Shown here piece by piece: positions 1-10,076 of a stretch of DNA of 59,812 nt. Origin of the DNA: Mycobacterium sp. (GTDB lineage: Bacteria > Actinomycetota > Actinomycetes > Mycobacteriales > Mycobacteriaceae); contig NZ_JAOPWB010000203.1 in assembly GCF_025965855.1 (NCBI RefSeq), positions 1 to 59,812 of the forward strand, in the 5' to 3' direction. Position numbers and translations under genes: made by a program. Within the stretch, counting starts at the first letter, position 1. Each line of letters starts with the position of its first letter. The notes under the pieces were generated by a model. The model had not been told where the DNA came from. It did not search any database and saw only the letters and a program-made list of their open reading frames with translations.

Positions 1-927
1 CGGCGGCGCGACGGAGGGCGCGACGGCCTCGGCGATCTGTGGCGGCGGCGCATGCACAACCCGCTTGGCCGGAGCGGACTCGCTGGCCGGGGCCAGCTGA
101 ATGCCCAGGACCAGCGAGAGCGACGAGACGAAGGTGATGGCACCGGCGGCCAAAGCGGTCACCGCGCCGGCGTAGGACAACTTCCGGGGCCGCGCCTCGG
201 GCGCGGCGGCGGGATCACTGACGTGCCCCACCAGCCGGTCGTCGGTGAACTCGGTGCTTCGAGCCGCGGCCAGCGCCGCGCCCCGCGCGATTGTCACCTG
301 GGCCATGGTCTGCGCGAAAACCGGCACGGGCAGGGTCTTTTCGAGCTGCCAGGAGAATCCATCGACGTCGTTGCCCGGGCCGACGACAACCACTCCGCCG
401 GGGCGCCAGCCAGTCGGTCGTTCGAACATTCCGCTCAGCCAGGAAGTCAGCCCGTCGAAGCCGCCGCGCACGTGCTTGACGGCCGTTTGCGTCTGGCCGG
501 CATGGATGTCGACCATGACGACGGTCGCCCACTCGTGGTCGAGGATGCAGACGGCGGTCTGCTCGTATCCGATGACGGGTGCGATCGCGAGGGCCAGGGT
601 CTCGACCGCCTCGAGTAACCGGACGGGCACCACGTTGTCGAAGCCGGCGTCGGTCAAAGCCTCCAACAGGAGCGCCGCCTGTGCGGCCGCTTCGTCCTTC
701 CAAGTCAGCCCGATGACACGCAGCCGGCGATCGCCGGCGGCCGCCAGAGCGTCCACCCGCAATACCTCATCTGCCACTTGCTCTGCGGTATTCAGGGCGC
801 GCGCGCCGCGGCCGGCGCGCAGGCCAAGCTCGCGATGGTCCAGGATCGTCCCGTCTGCGCCGTGTCCTTCAGCGAGGACCCACCCGACGGTGGTCGGCGT
901 CAGCGATAGCCCCAGTACCGTGTCCAA
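1..927 (-). CDS. DUF7159-type mycobacterial membrane protein, partial (C-terminus off the left edge)
   Basis: The lower-strand frame is open from a TTG at 927 to the left edge, 309 codons. An in-frame TGA at 937-939 just upstream leaves TTG 927 as the only reasonable start. The protein begins MDTVLGLSLTPTTVGWVLAE, a phosphatase/actin-fold-like opening seen in a mycobacterial family of unknown function (DUF7159). A soluble region of about 240 residues is followed by one hydrophobic segment (around residues 260-285) and then a proline/alanine-rich stretch that continues beyond the window. This suggests a cytoplasmic domain tethered to the membrane with an external Pro-rich tail. Function is unknown. 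It is divergent from fbpB. Confidence 0.7.
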   Translation of the reverse strand, partial: MDTVLGLSLTPTTVGWVLAEGHGADGTILDHRELGLRAGRGARALNTAEQVADEVLRVDALAAAGDRRLRVIGLTWKDEAAAQAALLLEALTDAGFDNVVPVRLLEAVETLALAIAPVIGYEQTAVCILDHEWATVVMVDIHAGQTQTAVKHVRGGFDGLTSWLSGMFERPTGWRPGGVVVVGPGNDVDGFSWQLEKTLPVPVFAQTMAQVTIARGAALAAARSTEFTDDRLVGHVSDPAAAPEARPRKLSYAGAVTALAAGAITFVSSLSLVLGIQLAPASESAPAKRVVHAPPPQIAEAVAPSVAPP

Positions 928-2655
<1,728 letters not shown>

Positions 2656-2676
2656 CCACCTGACCTGCCGGAGGTC

Positions 2677-2714
2677 CGCTACTGCGCTTGGCGACGCCGT
2701 CAGGCGCAGTAGCG
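2677..2714. terminator. Bidirectional terminator-like hairpin between fbpB and the convergent membrane-protein gene
   Basis: A perfect 11-bp inverted repeat, CGCTACTGCGC (2677-2687) and GCGCAGTAGCG (2704-2714), lies 21 bp after the fbpB stop and 3 bp from the stop of the convergent gene. It has no T-tract, as is common for mycobacterial terminators. The loop is itself GC-rich. Its position suggests that it ends both transcripts. Confidence 0.75.
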
Positions 2715-2716
2715 CG

Positions 2717-3331
2717 TTAAGGACCCTTTAATCGGTCGGTGACGTCGATCCAGGCCGTCGAGTCGGTCCGGTGGTCGTTCATGTTCCGGCACTGGCCGTA
2801 GAGGCGTAGGACGCCCAGGCTCGGGGCGTCGGTCTCCCGGTACACGATCGCGGTGACTGCGTCCTTGGTGAGGGACCTGGCGAATACGTGATCGTTGGGC
2901 GGCAGGCCCTCCGTCCAGCCATGGGTGGCGAGCGTCGCCGCGACAGCCGGGAAGTAGGCCTCGGGCCGGGCGCCGACGGGCAGCGCGAAGGTCAGATAGA
3001 TCGCGCCTTGATACGGCGGGTCGTCACGGTCTTTGCACGACATCCACGTGTAGCCCGCCGACGCCGTCCGCAGTCCGGTCAGAGTGACGATTTGTCGGGC
3101 CGACTCGACCGCCTGAGCCTCGGACTGATCGTCGGTGACGGGGTTGGCGGGATGGTCGAGGACGTCGGAGGGTGTCGTGTGCAGTCTGTCCATCAACACG
3201 ATGGCTCCGCTCAGCAGCAGCGAGGCCGTCAGCGCGGCGGCGATCAGCGCGCGAACCTGCGTTGAGCGCAACCATTCTGCGCGTTTGCCGCCGCCCTTGC
3301 CGGGACGGCGAGTCTCGGCAGTTACAGACAT
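2717..3331 (-). CDS. Hypothetical membrane-anchored protein
   Basis: 204-aa product of unknown function. A basic N-terminus (residues 1-27, rich in Lys and Arg) precedes one hydrophobic segment at about residues 28-48 ([19 protein letters not shown]), so the rest is probably outside the cytoplasm. The external part contains a conserved-looking [19 protein letters not shown] segment and a second Cys near the C-terminus (LYGQCRNM), which could form a disulfide. Similar small exported proteins and lipoproteins are common in mycobacteria, but there is no lipobox. It is divergent from the chorismate mutase gene, with 46 bp between the start codons. Confidence 0.7.
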   Translation of the reverse strand: MSVTAETRRPGKGGGKRAEWLRSTQVRALIAAALTASLLLSGAIVLMDRLHTTPSDVLDHPANPVTDDQSEAQAVESARQIVTLTGLRTASAGYTWMSCKDRDDPPYQGAIYLTFALPVGARPEAYFPAVAATLATHGWTEGLPPNDHVFARSLTKDAVTAIVYRETDAPSLGVLRLYGQCRNMNDHRTDSTAWIDVTDRLKGP

Positions 3332-3377
3332 CAGTGGCCAGGCTAACTCGGGAGAAAGCCAGAGTCAGGCCAGAATC

Positions 3378-3977
3378 ATGGTCATGACCGGAACTTGCGG
3401 GCGCGCCCGGCGCGTCGTGGCGCGGGCTGCGCTGTCCGGCATGGTCGGCGTCTTGGTGTTCGCGGCACCGCTTGCGCGGGCACGAGCCGACTCCACCAGC
3501 CCGCTGACAGCGTTGGTTGGCGCGGCCGCCCAGCGGCTCCAGGTCGCCGAGCCGGTGGCCGCATTCAAGTGGAATACGCACGGCGCCATCGAGGACCCGG
3601 GCCGCGTCGAGCAGGAGCTCGCCAAACTGGGCGCCGAGGCGACCGCCGCGCACGTCGACCCCAATTACGTCACCCGCGTCTTCGGCGATCAGATCAACGC
3701 CACCGAGGCAATCGAATACAGCCGGTTCGCGGGTTGGAAGCTGAACCCCGCGGACGCGCCGGCCACGGCGCCGGACCTGTCGGCGTCACGGTCGACGATC
3801 GACGGCCTCAACCAGACGATGCTGACTCAGATCGCGGCCGACTGGGACCAGTTGCATTCGCCCGCCTGCGCACCGGACCTGGACGCCGCCAGGAGCGACG
3901 TCGTACGCGCCCGTCAACTCGACGGCCTTTACCAGCAAGCCCTTTCGCTGGCGACCCAGTCCTATTGCCAGGGCTAA
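3378..3977 (+). CDS. Secreted chorismate mutase, AroQ-gamma type
   Basis: Converts chorismate to prephenate. This is the exported, non-shikimate-pathway form found in mycobacteria (Rv1885c type). From ATG 3378 the product is 199 aa; ATG 3384 is an alternative and no strong Shine-Dalgarno separates them. A signal peptide ends near LARARA, and the mature protein is an all-helical AroQ domain. Conserved family segments are [28 protein letters not shown] and DLSASRS. Two late cysteines (SPACAPDL and TQSYCQG) match the disulfide of the M. tuberculosis enzyme. It sits between fbpB and rpfC as in M. tuberculosis. Its physiological role outside the cytoplasm is unsettled. Confidence 0.93.
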   Translation: MVMTGTCGRARRVVARAALSGMVGVLVFAAPLARARADSTSPLTALVGAAAQRLQVAEPVAAFKWNTHGAIEDPGRVEQELAKLGAEATAAHVDPNYVTRVFGDQINATEAIEYSRFAGWKLNPADAPATAPDLSASRSTIDGLNQTMLTQIAADWDQLHSPACAPDLDAARSDVVRARQLDGLYQQALSLATQSYCQG

Positions 3978-4074
3978 TTTAGTTATTTCTCACCAATTTC
4001 TAAAGCTCTGATTTTCGCTGCTCAAGGAGCTAATTTCCCTGCTAGACGGCTTATCTCGCGACATTTTCGAATCG

Positions 4075-4080
4075 GTAACA
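4075..4080 (+). promoter_or_regulatory. Possible -35 element (GTAACA) for rpfC
   Basis: The 123 bp before rpfC are noticeably AT-rich for this genome. GTAACA starts exactly 35 nt before ATG 4110, which would fit a leaderless transcript read by an ECF-type sigma factor (GTAAC/GGAAC-like -35). No convincing -10 was identified, so this is tentative. Confidence 0.3.
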
Positions 4081-4100
4081 CTTCGGACACGCCCCGCGAA

Positions 4101-4520
4101 ATGCCTGACATGAGAAAACTCTGCAAGCCTCTCGTCACGTCCGCGCTGGTCGGCGGATTCCTGGCAGCATCGCTGAGTTCCTCCGGCGTGGCAGACGCCG
4201 CCCCCGTCGCCCCCAACTGGGATGCCGTCGCGCAATGCGAGTCCGGCGGCAACTGGCAGGCCAACACCGGAAACGGCGAATACGGTGGGCTGCAATTCAA
4301 GCCGGGCACCTGGGCCCAGTACGGCGGCGTCGGCAACCCCGCGGCCGCGTCCAGGGATCAACAGATCGCCGTGGCCAACCGGGTCTTTGCACAAGATGGA
4401 CTCGACGCATGGCCGAAGTGCGGCTCGACTTCCGGCCTCCCGAGCGCAATGTATACGCACCCCGCGCAGGGCATCAAGGAGATCATCAACGGCCTTATTC
4501 AGGCGGCGGTGCCGCACTGA
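4101..4520 (+). CDS. rpfC: Resuscitation-promoting factor RpfC
   Basis: Secreted peptidoglycan-cleaving enzyme of the Rpf family (lysozyme/soluble lytic transglycosylase-like fold) that helps dormant cells resume growth. The product is 139 aa from ATG 4101; ATG 4110 (MRKLCK) is equally possible because neither has a clear ribosome binding site. A signal peptide covers about residues 1-34 and is followed by a single Rpf domain (39-113) with [14 protein letters not shown]. Glu47 is the expected catalytic residue, and Cys46 pairs with the Cys in WPKCG. There are no LysM, DUF348 or Pro-rich extensions, which fits the short RpfC/D/E class; synteny with chorismate mutase and the next gene selects RpfC. 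Confidence 0.92.
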   Translation: MPDMRKLCKPLVTSALVGGFLAASLSSSGVADAAPVAPNWDAVAQCESGGNWQANTGNGEYGGLQFKPGTWAQYGGVGNPAAASRDQQIAVANRVFAQDGLDAWPKCGSTSGLPSAMYTHPAQGIKEIINGLIQAAVPH

Positions 4521-4574
4521 TAAGTTCGGGCCCGCGCTCTATGACCCAGCGCCAAGCTGTGTTTGGATCAGGCC

Positions 4575-5030
4575 ATGGATGGTTCGGCGACGGTTCACAT
4601 GGCGGCGCCCGCGGCCAAGATCTGGGATCTCATTTCGGACGTTCGCAACACCGGCCGGTTCTCCCCGGAAGTCTTCGAGGCGGAGTGGCTGGGCGACGCG
4701 ACCGGCCCCGCACTCGGCGCCAAGTTTCGCGGCCACGTTCGGCGAAACGAGATGGGACCGGTGTACTGGACGACCTGCAAGGTCACCGCGTGCGAGCCGG
4801 GTCGCGAGTTCGGGTTCGCGGTGATGCTCGGCGACAGGCCGGTGAATAACTGGCACTACCGGTTGGCACCGAGCGGCGGCGGCACCGACGTGACCGAGTC
4901 GTTTCGGCTCAATCCCGCACCGTGGCTTGGCGTCTATTGGTTGCTCGGCGGATTCCTGCGCAGGCGACGCAACATCCGCGATATGACCAAGACCCTCAAC
5001 CGGATCAAAGACGTGGCCGAGGCGGGCTGA
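4575..5030 (+). CDS. SRPBCC (START-like) family protein, Rv1883c type
   Basis: 151-aa helix-grip protein of the SRPBCC/polyketide cyclase-dehydrase superfamily, which binds hydrophobic ligands in a deep cavity. The opening DGSATVHMAAPAAKIWDLIS and the later GTDVTESFRLNP are typical of the fold. The C-terminal RRRRNIRDMTKTLNRIK helix is standard. ATG 4575 is chosen; a TTG at 4563 would add four residues. It lies 6 bp upstream of the SDR gene and is probably co-transcribed with it. The ligand is unknown. Confidence 0.85.
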   Translation: MDGSATVHMAAPAAKIWDLISDVRNTGRFSPEVFEAEWLGDATGPALGAKFRGHVRRNEMGPVYWTTCKVTACEPGREFGFAVMLGDRPVNNWHYRLAPSGGGTDVTESFRLNPAPWLGVYWLLGGFLRRRRNIRDMTKTLNRIKDVAEAG

Positions 5031-5036
5031 CGCGTC

Positions 5037-5870
5037 GTGAAATCGGTCTTCATCACCGGCGCGGGCAGTGGCATGGGCCGCGAGGGAGCGAAGCTCTTCC
5101 ATGCCAAGAGTTGGCGCGTCGGTGCGGTGGACCGCAACGAGGACGGGCTGGCAACGCTGCGAGGAGAACTCGGAGACGATCGGCTGTGGACGCGCGCCGT
5201 AGATGTGACGGACAAAGCCGCGCTCGAGGGCGCGCTGGCCGACTTCTGCGCCGGCAATACCGGCGGCGGGCTCGACATGATGTGGAACAACGCCGGCATC
5301 GGCGAATCGGGATGGTTCGAGGACGTGCCGTACGAAGCCGCGATGCGCGTCGTCGAGGTGAACTTCAAGGCGGTGCTGACCGGCGCCTACGCCGCGCTGC
5401 CCTACCTGAAGAAGATTCCCGGCAGCCTGATGTTCTCGACGTCGTCGTCCTCGGGCACCTACGGGATGCCGCGCATCGCGGTCTACTCGTCGACCAAGCA
5501 CGCGGTCAAGGGATTGACCGAGGCGCTGAGCGTGGAATGGCACCGGCACGGCGTGCGAGTCGCCGACGTCCTACCGGGGCTGATCGACACCGCCATCCTC
5601 ACCACGATCACCAACCACTCCGACGATGGCGATCCGGCGATGTCCGGTGAGGCGCTTCGCGCAAGTGCGCCGAAGAAAGGCATGATGCGCCTGATGCCCG
5701 CGACGAGCGTGGCTGAGGCGGCCTGGCAGGCCTACCACAACCCGAAGCGGTTGCATTGGTACGTGCCCAAGAGCATTCGCGTGATCGACCTGCTCAAGGG
5801 CCTGAGCCCCGAGTTCGTGCGGGGCCGCATCGTCAAGGCCCTGCCGGCGCTGATGCCGAAGCAGCAGTGA
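5037..5870 (+). CDS. Short-chain dehydrogenase/reductase, Rv1882c type
   Basis: 277-aa classical SDR. It has the TGAGSGMG cofactor loop (residues 7-14), NNAG, a Ser-rich strand (FSTSSSSGTYG), and the catalytic Tyr150-x3-Lys154 (YSSTK). An Arg/Asn pair after beta-2 (VDRNEDG) does not by itself settle NAD versus NADP preference. The start is GTG 5037, 6 bp after the SRPBCC stop. The stop at 5868-5870 abuts the AGGAGG of lppE, so these genes form a tight unit. Substrate is unknown; the C-terminal extension (residues 220-277) is longer than in minimal SDRs and is shared by the mycobacterial orthologues. Confidence 0.9.
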   Translation: MKSVFITGAGSGMGREGAKLFHAKSWRVGAVDRNEDGLATLRGELGDDRLWTRAVDVTDKAALEGALADFCAGNTGGGLDMMWNNAGIGESGWFEDVPYEAAMRVVEVNFKAVLTGAYAALPYLKKIPGSLMFSTSSSSGTYGMPRIAVYSSTKHAVKGLTEALSVEWHRHGVRVADVLPGLIDTAILTTITNHSDDGDPAMSGEALRASAPKKGMMRLMPATSVAEAAWQAYHNPKRLHWYVPKSIRVIDLLKGLSPEFVRGRIVKALPALMPKQQ

Positions 5871-5876
5871 AGGAGG
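5871..5876 (+). promoter_or_regulatory. Strong Shine-Dalgarno for lppE
   Basis: AGGAGG directly follows the SDR stop codon. Spacing is 4 nt to GTG 5881 and 7 nt to GTG 5884, so translation may start at either codon. Confidence 0.8.
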
Positions 5877-5880
5877 TGAC

Positions 5881-6303
5881 GTGGTGCAAAAGCGGCTGCT
5901 CGCAGTTGTTTTCATCCTGATCGCGGGGGCCGGCGTCGCGGGGTGCGGGCAGGCGCAGACGACGCCCGGGAAAGCCGCCCGGGTGACCATCGACGGCGCC
6001 ACTCGCACGACAAGTCCCGCCGCGTGCAGCCAAATCCAGTCGTACCGGACGCTCGACATCGGTGACCACGATGCCCACATCGAGGCGGTGGTGATCCTCA
6101 ACGGCTACCGGGCCATCCCGCAGTGGGTGAAGATCCGCAACTTCGACGGGTTCACCGGCAGCTTCTGGCAAGGCGGGGTCGGGGACGCGCACGTCGACCT
6201 CACCAACGCCGCCTACACCATCACCGGCAGCGCATACGGCATCAACAGCAGCAATCCCAACAAAACGGTGACCACGGACTTCAAGATCATCGCCGAGTGC
6301 TGA
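5881..6303 (+). CDS. lppE: Lipoprotein LppE (LpqH/19-kDa family)
   Basis: 140-aa predicted lipoprotein. The signal is basic and hydrophobic (QKRLLAVVFILIAG), with a lipobox VAGC that places the acylated cysteine at residue 22. The mature region is the mycobacterial LpqH-type domain: ARVTIDG near its start, conserved AACSQIQ and a final IIAEC, with the two later cysteines likely disulfide-bonded. It would be anchored on the outer face of the plasma membrane or in the envelope. It lies between the SDR gene and cyp140, as in M. tuberculosis (Rv1881c). Its molecular role is unknown. GTG 5884 is an alternative start with better spacing from AGGAGG. Confidence 0.88.
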   Translation: MVQKRLLAVVFILIAGAGVAGCGQAQTTPGKAARVTIDGATRTTSPAACSQIQSYRTLDIGDHDAHIEAVVILNGYRAIPQWVKIRNFDGFTGSFWQGGVGDAHVDLTNAAYTITGSAYGINSSNPNKTVTTDFKIIAEC

Positions 6304-6354
6304 GCGCTGCAACGGCTTCGGCCTACGCTGGGCGAAGACCGCACGCGAGGTGAT

Positions 6355-6359
6355 GGAGG
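6355..6359 (+). promoter_or_regulatory. Shine-Dalgarno that fixes the cyp140 start
   Basis: GGAGG lies 5 nt before GTG 6365. The longer candidates GTG 6350 and ATG 6353 overlap or precede this site. Starting at 6365 gives the N-terminus VKERLHWLAMHG, which matches the known CYP140 N-terminus. Confidence 0.8.
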
Positions 6360-6364
6360 ACCCC

Positions 6365-7696
6365 GTGAAGGAGAGATTGCACTGGCTTGCAATGCACGGC
6401 TTTGTCCGGGGCATCGCGGCGATCGGCGTCCGGCGGGGTGACCTCCAGGCCAGGTTGATCGCCGATCCGGCGGTGGCCCAGGATCCGGTGCCGTTCTACC
6501 AGCAACTGCGCGCCGAGGGGCGGTTGGTGAAAGGCCGCGCCAACTACCTGACGGCCGACCACGCCCTGGCCCACGAGTTGCTGCGGTCCGACGACTTCCG
6601 CGTGGTGAACATGGGCTCGAACCTGCCGGCGCCGTTGCGCTGGCTGGAGCGCCTCACCAGCGACGATCTCTTGCATCCGCTGCGCGCGCCGTCGTTGCTG
6701 GCCGTCGAGCCGCCGGACCACACCCGCTACCGCAAGACGGTGTCGGCCGTATTCACCCCGAGGGCGGTCGCCTCATTGCGTGAGGGCGTCGAGCAAACCG
6801 CAACCCATCTTTTGGATCAGCTGGCCGGCCAGTCCGGCGACTCGGAAGTCATAGATATCGTCGGCGTGTACTGCTCGCAGCTTCCGGTCGCGATCATCAG
6901 CGACATCTTGGGGGTCCCCGAGCGAGACCGGCCCCGGGTCCTGGAGTTCGGGGAGCTCGCGGCCCCGAGCCTGGACATCGGCTTGCCCTGGCGGCAGTAC
7001 CGCAGCGTGCAGGAAGGGATCGCGGGATTCAACTTCTGGCTCGCCGACCACCTGCGCGAATTGCGACGTGCCCCGAGTGACAGTCTGATGAGCCAGCTGA
7101 TCCAAGCGGCTGAAAGTGGCTCCGCCGGAACGCATCTCGACCAGGCCGAACTGCAGGCGATCGCCGGCCTGGTGTTGGCCGCGGGATTCGAGACCACGGT
7201 GAACCTGCTGGGCAACGGGATTCGCATGTTGCTGGACACGCCCGAGCATCTGGACACGTTGCGTCGACGTCCGGAGTTGTGGCCCAACGCCGTTGAAGAG
7301 ATCCTGCGGCTCGACTCGCCGGTGCAGCTCACCGCGCGGGTGGCGCTCAGGGACGTCGACGTGGCCGGCACGCGGATCAAACAGGACGAGTTGGTGGTGA
7401 TATATCTGGCCGCCGCCAACCGGGATCCGTCGGTGTTCCCTGATCCGGACCGCTTCGATATCGAAAGACCAAACGCGGGAAGGCATCTCGCGTTCTCCGG
7501 CGGGCGTCACTTCTGCCTTGGGGCCGCCCTCGCACGTGCCGAGGGGGAAGTCGGGCTGCGGACGTTCTTCGACCGTTTTCCGCGAGTGCGGGCGGCCGGT
7601 ACCGGAAGCCGGCGGGACACGCGGGTGCTGCGCGGATGGTCGACGCTGCCGGTGGTTCTGGGGCCGGCACGGTCGATGGCTCCGATCGACGCCTAG
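6365..7696 (+). CDS. cyp140: Cytochrome P450 CYP140
   Basis: 443-aa cytosolic P450 monooxygenase of the mycobacterial CYP140 family; the natural substrate is not established. The I-helix oxygen-binding motif AGFETT is at 273-278, the ExxR (EEILRLD) follows, and the heme-binding loop FSGGRHFCLGAAL carries the thiolate ligand Cys384. Sequence along its whole length tracks Rv1880c, including SLLAVEPPDHTRYRKTV and RRDTRVLRGWSTLP. There is no membrane anchor. Electrons would come from a ferredoxin and ferredoxin reductase encoded elsewhere. It is the last gene of the rpfC-to-cyp140 rightward run. Confidence 0.96.
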   Translation: MKERLHWLAMHGFVRGIAAIGVRRGDLQARLIADPAVAQDPVPFYQQLRAEGRLVKGRANYLTADHALAHELLRSDDFRVVNMGSNLPAPLRWLERLTSDDLLHPLRAPSLLAVEPPDHTRYRKTVSAVFTPRAVASLREGVEQTATHLLDQLAGQSGDSEVIDIVGVYCSQLPVAIISDILGVPERDRPRVLEFGELAAPSLDIGLPWRQYRSVQEGIAGFNFWLADHLRELRRAPSDSLMSQLIQAAESGSAGTHLDQAELQAIAGLVLAAGFETTVNLLGNGIRMLLDTPEHLDTLRRRPELWPNAVEEILRLDSPVQLTARVALRDVDVAGTRIKQDELVVIYLAAANRDPSVFPDPDRFDIERPNAGRHLAFSGGRHFCLGAALARAEGEVGLRTFFDRFPRVRAAGTGSRRDTRVLRGWSTLPVVLGPARSMAPIDA

Positions 7697-7721
7697 TTTT
7701 TCTGGGGGCCCGCGTCACGCG

Positions 7722-7904
7722 TTAGCGGCGATGCCGTCGTCGCCGGCTCGGCCAGTTTCTGCTGCCGGAACAGGCCGCGATGAGCGTGGTGGGGGCCGCG
7801 GTCACGGCGACGAGCGCCAGTCGTCGGATGGCCTCGCGCCGGGTCAGCAGGCCGTCGACCGGGTCGGCCCCAATCTCCTCGGAGGTATCGCGCTGCGATG
7901 TCAC
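7722..7904 (-). pseudogene. Truncated duplicate of the dienelactone hydrolase gene (5' end only)
   Basis: A 60-codon frame from GTG 7904 encodes an N-terminus nearly the same as that of the adjacent hydrolase: SEEIGADPVDGLLTRREAIR against AEEIATDHVDGLLTRREAVR, ending in a lipobox-like LIAAC (Cys45). Similarity stops there; the hydrolase domain is absent and the frame ends in an Arg-rich tail. DNA similarity also extends upstream through the promoter into the first bases of the divergent gene (7905-7965 resembles 8906-8983). This indicates a tandem duplication followed by loss of most of one copy. It could still be translated as a small Tat-type lipopeptide, but I consider that unlikely. Confidence 0.75.
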
Positions 7905-7993
7905 GTCGCCAAGTATGCGGCAAAGCCGCAGTCAGCAACTCGGTTTTTTGACCGCTTTGACAGAGGTTTGTCCGTGCGGCGAGGGGCTGCTCA

Positions 7994-8905
7994 CTAGCCG
8001 GCCAGATAGCGGCCGAACCAATCCAGCAGCCGCTGCCAAGCGTCAGCCGCCGCAGTGGCGTTGTAGCGCGGACCGGTGTCGTTGAAGAAGGCGTGGTCGG
8101 CGTTGGGTTCGACGACGATCGCGTTGACCAACCCGGTGCGATCGAGGGCCGCTTTCGCGGCGGCCTGCGAGCCGGTAACCCGGGAGTCCAGGGCCGCGTA
8201 GATCGCCAGCACCGCGGCTTTGCATCCGGCGAAGTCCGGATTGGCCGGCAAGGGACCGTAGAACGGGACCGCGGCCGACACTCCCAGCGCACCCGAGGCC
8301 AGCAGTTGCCACACCAGTCCCCCGCCGAAGCAGAAGCCGACCACGCCGACCTTCTGCCCCGGCGCGCGCAGCTTCAGTTCCGCGACACCGGAATTCAGGT
8401 CATGGGTGAATCGTTCCGCCGGGGCCTTGCCCAACGCTGCGGTGGCCTGCGCCGGATCCTGGAATGCAGCGGTCCCCCCTTCCTCGGACAGCAGGTCGAT
8501 GGCCAGCGCCGAATGGCCGGCGCCGGCGAGCCGCCCGGCCACCGACCGCACCCAGTCGGTCAAGCCCTTGTTCTCGTGGATGACCAGGACGCAACCTTTG
8601 GAATCGGGTGCTTGGGCCCACGCCCCTTGCAGCTGGCCCTGTGGCCCGGCCCACGTGATGCGAGCCGTCGGCCGCGTGTTGGCCGCACCGGGCGGTTGCG
8701 CTGAGCCGGTTGAACTTTCGGGAACGGGCGCGGGAGTGGGGGCTTCGGCCGGGTTTTCCACGGAGCAGGCCGAGATCAGCTCGCTGGCGGCCGCGGCACC
8801 GATACCGAGTAGGGCGAGCCGCCGCACGGCTTCGCGGCGGGTCAGCAGGCCGTCGACGTGGTCAGTCGCAATCTCCTCGGCTATATAGCGCTGCAGCGCG
8901 GTCAC
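7994..8905 (-). CDS. Dienelactone hydrolase family protein, predicted Tat-exported lipoprotein
   Basis: 303-aa alpha/beta-hydrolase of the DLH family. An unusual N-terminus holds two Arg pairs (TRREAVRRLALLG), a hydrophobic run and a lipobox-like LISAC (Cys47), followed by a Pro/Ala linker (about 50-85). This suggests Tat export and lipid anchoring. The catalytic domain has GFCFGGG with nucleophile Cys192, Asp240 (ALDSR) and His271 (NADHAFF), the Cys-Asp-His triad of DLH. GTG 8905 is chosen because it aligns with the GTG of the truncated copy next door; GTG 8941 would add 12 residues. It is divergent from the NTF2-like gene, 66 bp apart. Substrate unknown. Confidence 0.88.
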   Translation of the reverse strand: MTALQRYIAEEIATDHVDGLLTRREAVRRLALLGIGAAAASELISACSVENPAEAPTPAPVPESSTGSAQPPGAANTRPTARITWAGPQGQLQGAWAQAPDSKGCVLVIHENKGLTDWVRSVAGRLAGAGHSALAIDLLSEEGGTAAFQDPAQATAALGKAPAERFTHDLNSGVAELKLRAPGQKVGVVGFCFGGGLVWQLLASGALGVSAAVPFYGPLPANPDFAGCKAAVLAIYAALDSRVTGSQAAAKAALDRTGLVNAIVVEPNADHAFFNDTGPRYNATAAADAWQRLLDWFGRYLAG

Positions 8906-8971
8906 CCTGGTGAGTATCCGCCGCCAAGCTGCAGTTGACACCCGTTCAGCAACCGAGTTTATTTGGCCGCT

Positions 8972-9430
8972 ATGACAGACATTTCTGCGGCCGCGGTCGA
9001 GGACGTCGTAATCGGGATGTGGCAGTCACTCTCGCGGCGGGATTGGGATGCGGTGAAGACGTTCCTTGCCGAGGACTGTCTCTACGTCGACATGCCTGTC
9101 CCCGCACTGTCGGCGCGCGGCCCCGAAGACATCGTCAAACGGCTCAAGATGGGGCTCGAGCCGCTGGCGGGCTACGAGAACCACGACGGTGTGCTGGTGG
9201 CTAATGGCTCCGACGTCATCTACGAGCACTCGGAGACGTGGACATTCGCGTCGGGCGAGCAGGGTGTGCTGAGATTCGTCACCGTCCACAGGGTCGAGCA
9301 CGGCAAGATCACCGTGTGGAAAGACTATTGGGACATGAACAGCCTCATCAGCTTCGCGCCGCCGAATCACTTTGAGGGATTAGCGACAGCGGATACCAGC
9401 TGGGTTTTTGACGCGTCGGCGCTGGTCTGA
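8972..9430 (+). CDS. NTF2-like / limonene-1,2-epoxide hydrolase-like protein
   Basis: 152-aa single-domain protein of the NTF2 superfamily (SnoaL / limonene-epoxide hydrolase-like). Family features are the N-terminal helix ending WQSLSRRDWDAVKTFLAEDC, the PEDIVKRLK segment, the cone of beta strands with YEHSETWTF, and the C-terminal ITVWKDYWDMNSL, where Asp residues line the pocket as in LEH enzymes. It may be a small hydrolase or isomerase; catalytic competence cannot be assigned from sequence alone. ATG 8972 is used; TTG 8963 would add three residues. It is divergently paired with the DLH lipoprotein gene. Confidence 0.85.
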   Translation: MTDISAAAVEDVVIGMWQSLSRRDWDAVKTFLAEDCLYVDMPVPALSARGPEDIVKRLKMGLEPLAGYENHDGVLVANGSDVIYEHSETWTFASGEQGVLRFVTVHRVEHGKITVWKDYWDMNSLISFAPPNHFEGLATADTSWVFDASALV

Positions 9431-9723
9431 CGGCGCCTGCGAAACATCAATGTTCGAATGATGTTCGCGGGGCGCATCACCGGACGGTCCGCGGATAAAA
9501 ATGGCTACCGCGCCCAAATGACTCGTCATGTGGTGGTGCTAGTCGCTGCTGTGCGCGCCGAGCCGAACGCGGCGCCAGCGGCCGTCGTGTTGGCGATGGC
9601 CGCAATTCTGGACTAACCGCAACGCCGCCGTTCTATCGCGAGCGGGCATTGGGCATGGTGCCTGCCCGTCAAAGGTGCTCCATCAGGCGGGACATCAGCT
9701 CGTCCTCGAGGTAACTGGCCTCA
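9431..9723. other. Gene-free stretch before the methyltransferase remnant
   Basis: Nothing I can support is encoded here. A 32-codon Ala/Val-rich frame (9518-9616) is probably chance. The stretch may contain decayed upstream sequence of the methyltransferase remnant that follows, but no recognisable motif survives. Confidence 0.4.
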
Positions 9724-10009
9724 TGCAGCGGCCGGGCGGCCGCTTGATGGTGCTCGACTTCAGCACGCCGACCTCGAAGATGCTGAAGGGCGTTCACGAC
9801 CTGGTCTACTTCGTCCTGATGCCGGCGGTGGGTTGGGCCTTTGCCTGGCATCGCGCCGCCCATCACTACACCTCCGAATCCATCCGCACCTGGATGTCGC
9901 GGGACGGGCTGAGCAACACGATGCTGGAAGCGGGCTTCGTCGATGCCCGATACATCCGCTGAGCAGCGGGTTCGCAACGGTCCATTTCGGTTTGCGCGCG
10001 GCCGGCTGA
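9724..10009 (+). pseudogene. UbiE/MenG-type methyltransferase, C-terminal remnant with a frameshift
   Basis: The frame beginning at 9724 encodes MQRPGGRLMVLDFSTPTSK, the conserved C-terminal block of class I methyltransferases of the UbiE/MenG (demethylmenaquinone methyltransferase) family. It continues through a hydrophobic segment to YTSESIRTWMSRDGLSNTML and EAGFVDARYIR, then hits a TGA at 9960-9962. The expected last block continues in another frame as SGFATVHFGLRAAG (9965-10006) with its own stop at 10007-10009, which implies a 2-nt insertion or equivalent near 9960. The N-terminal SAM-binding half is missing upstream. It is therefore a broken paralogue; the functional menG would lie elsewhere. 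Confidence 0.7.
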
Positions 10010-10076
10010 TTGCAATCGTCGCGAAGTTCGACGTGAAGTTCGTTCGGGACTGACGGTTCCGACGCCACGGACTTGT

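Noticed and set aside
9518..9616. 32-codon Ala/Val-rich frame
   Set aside because: Too short and low in complexity, no Shine-Dalgarno and no homologue that I recognise.
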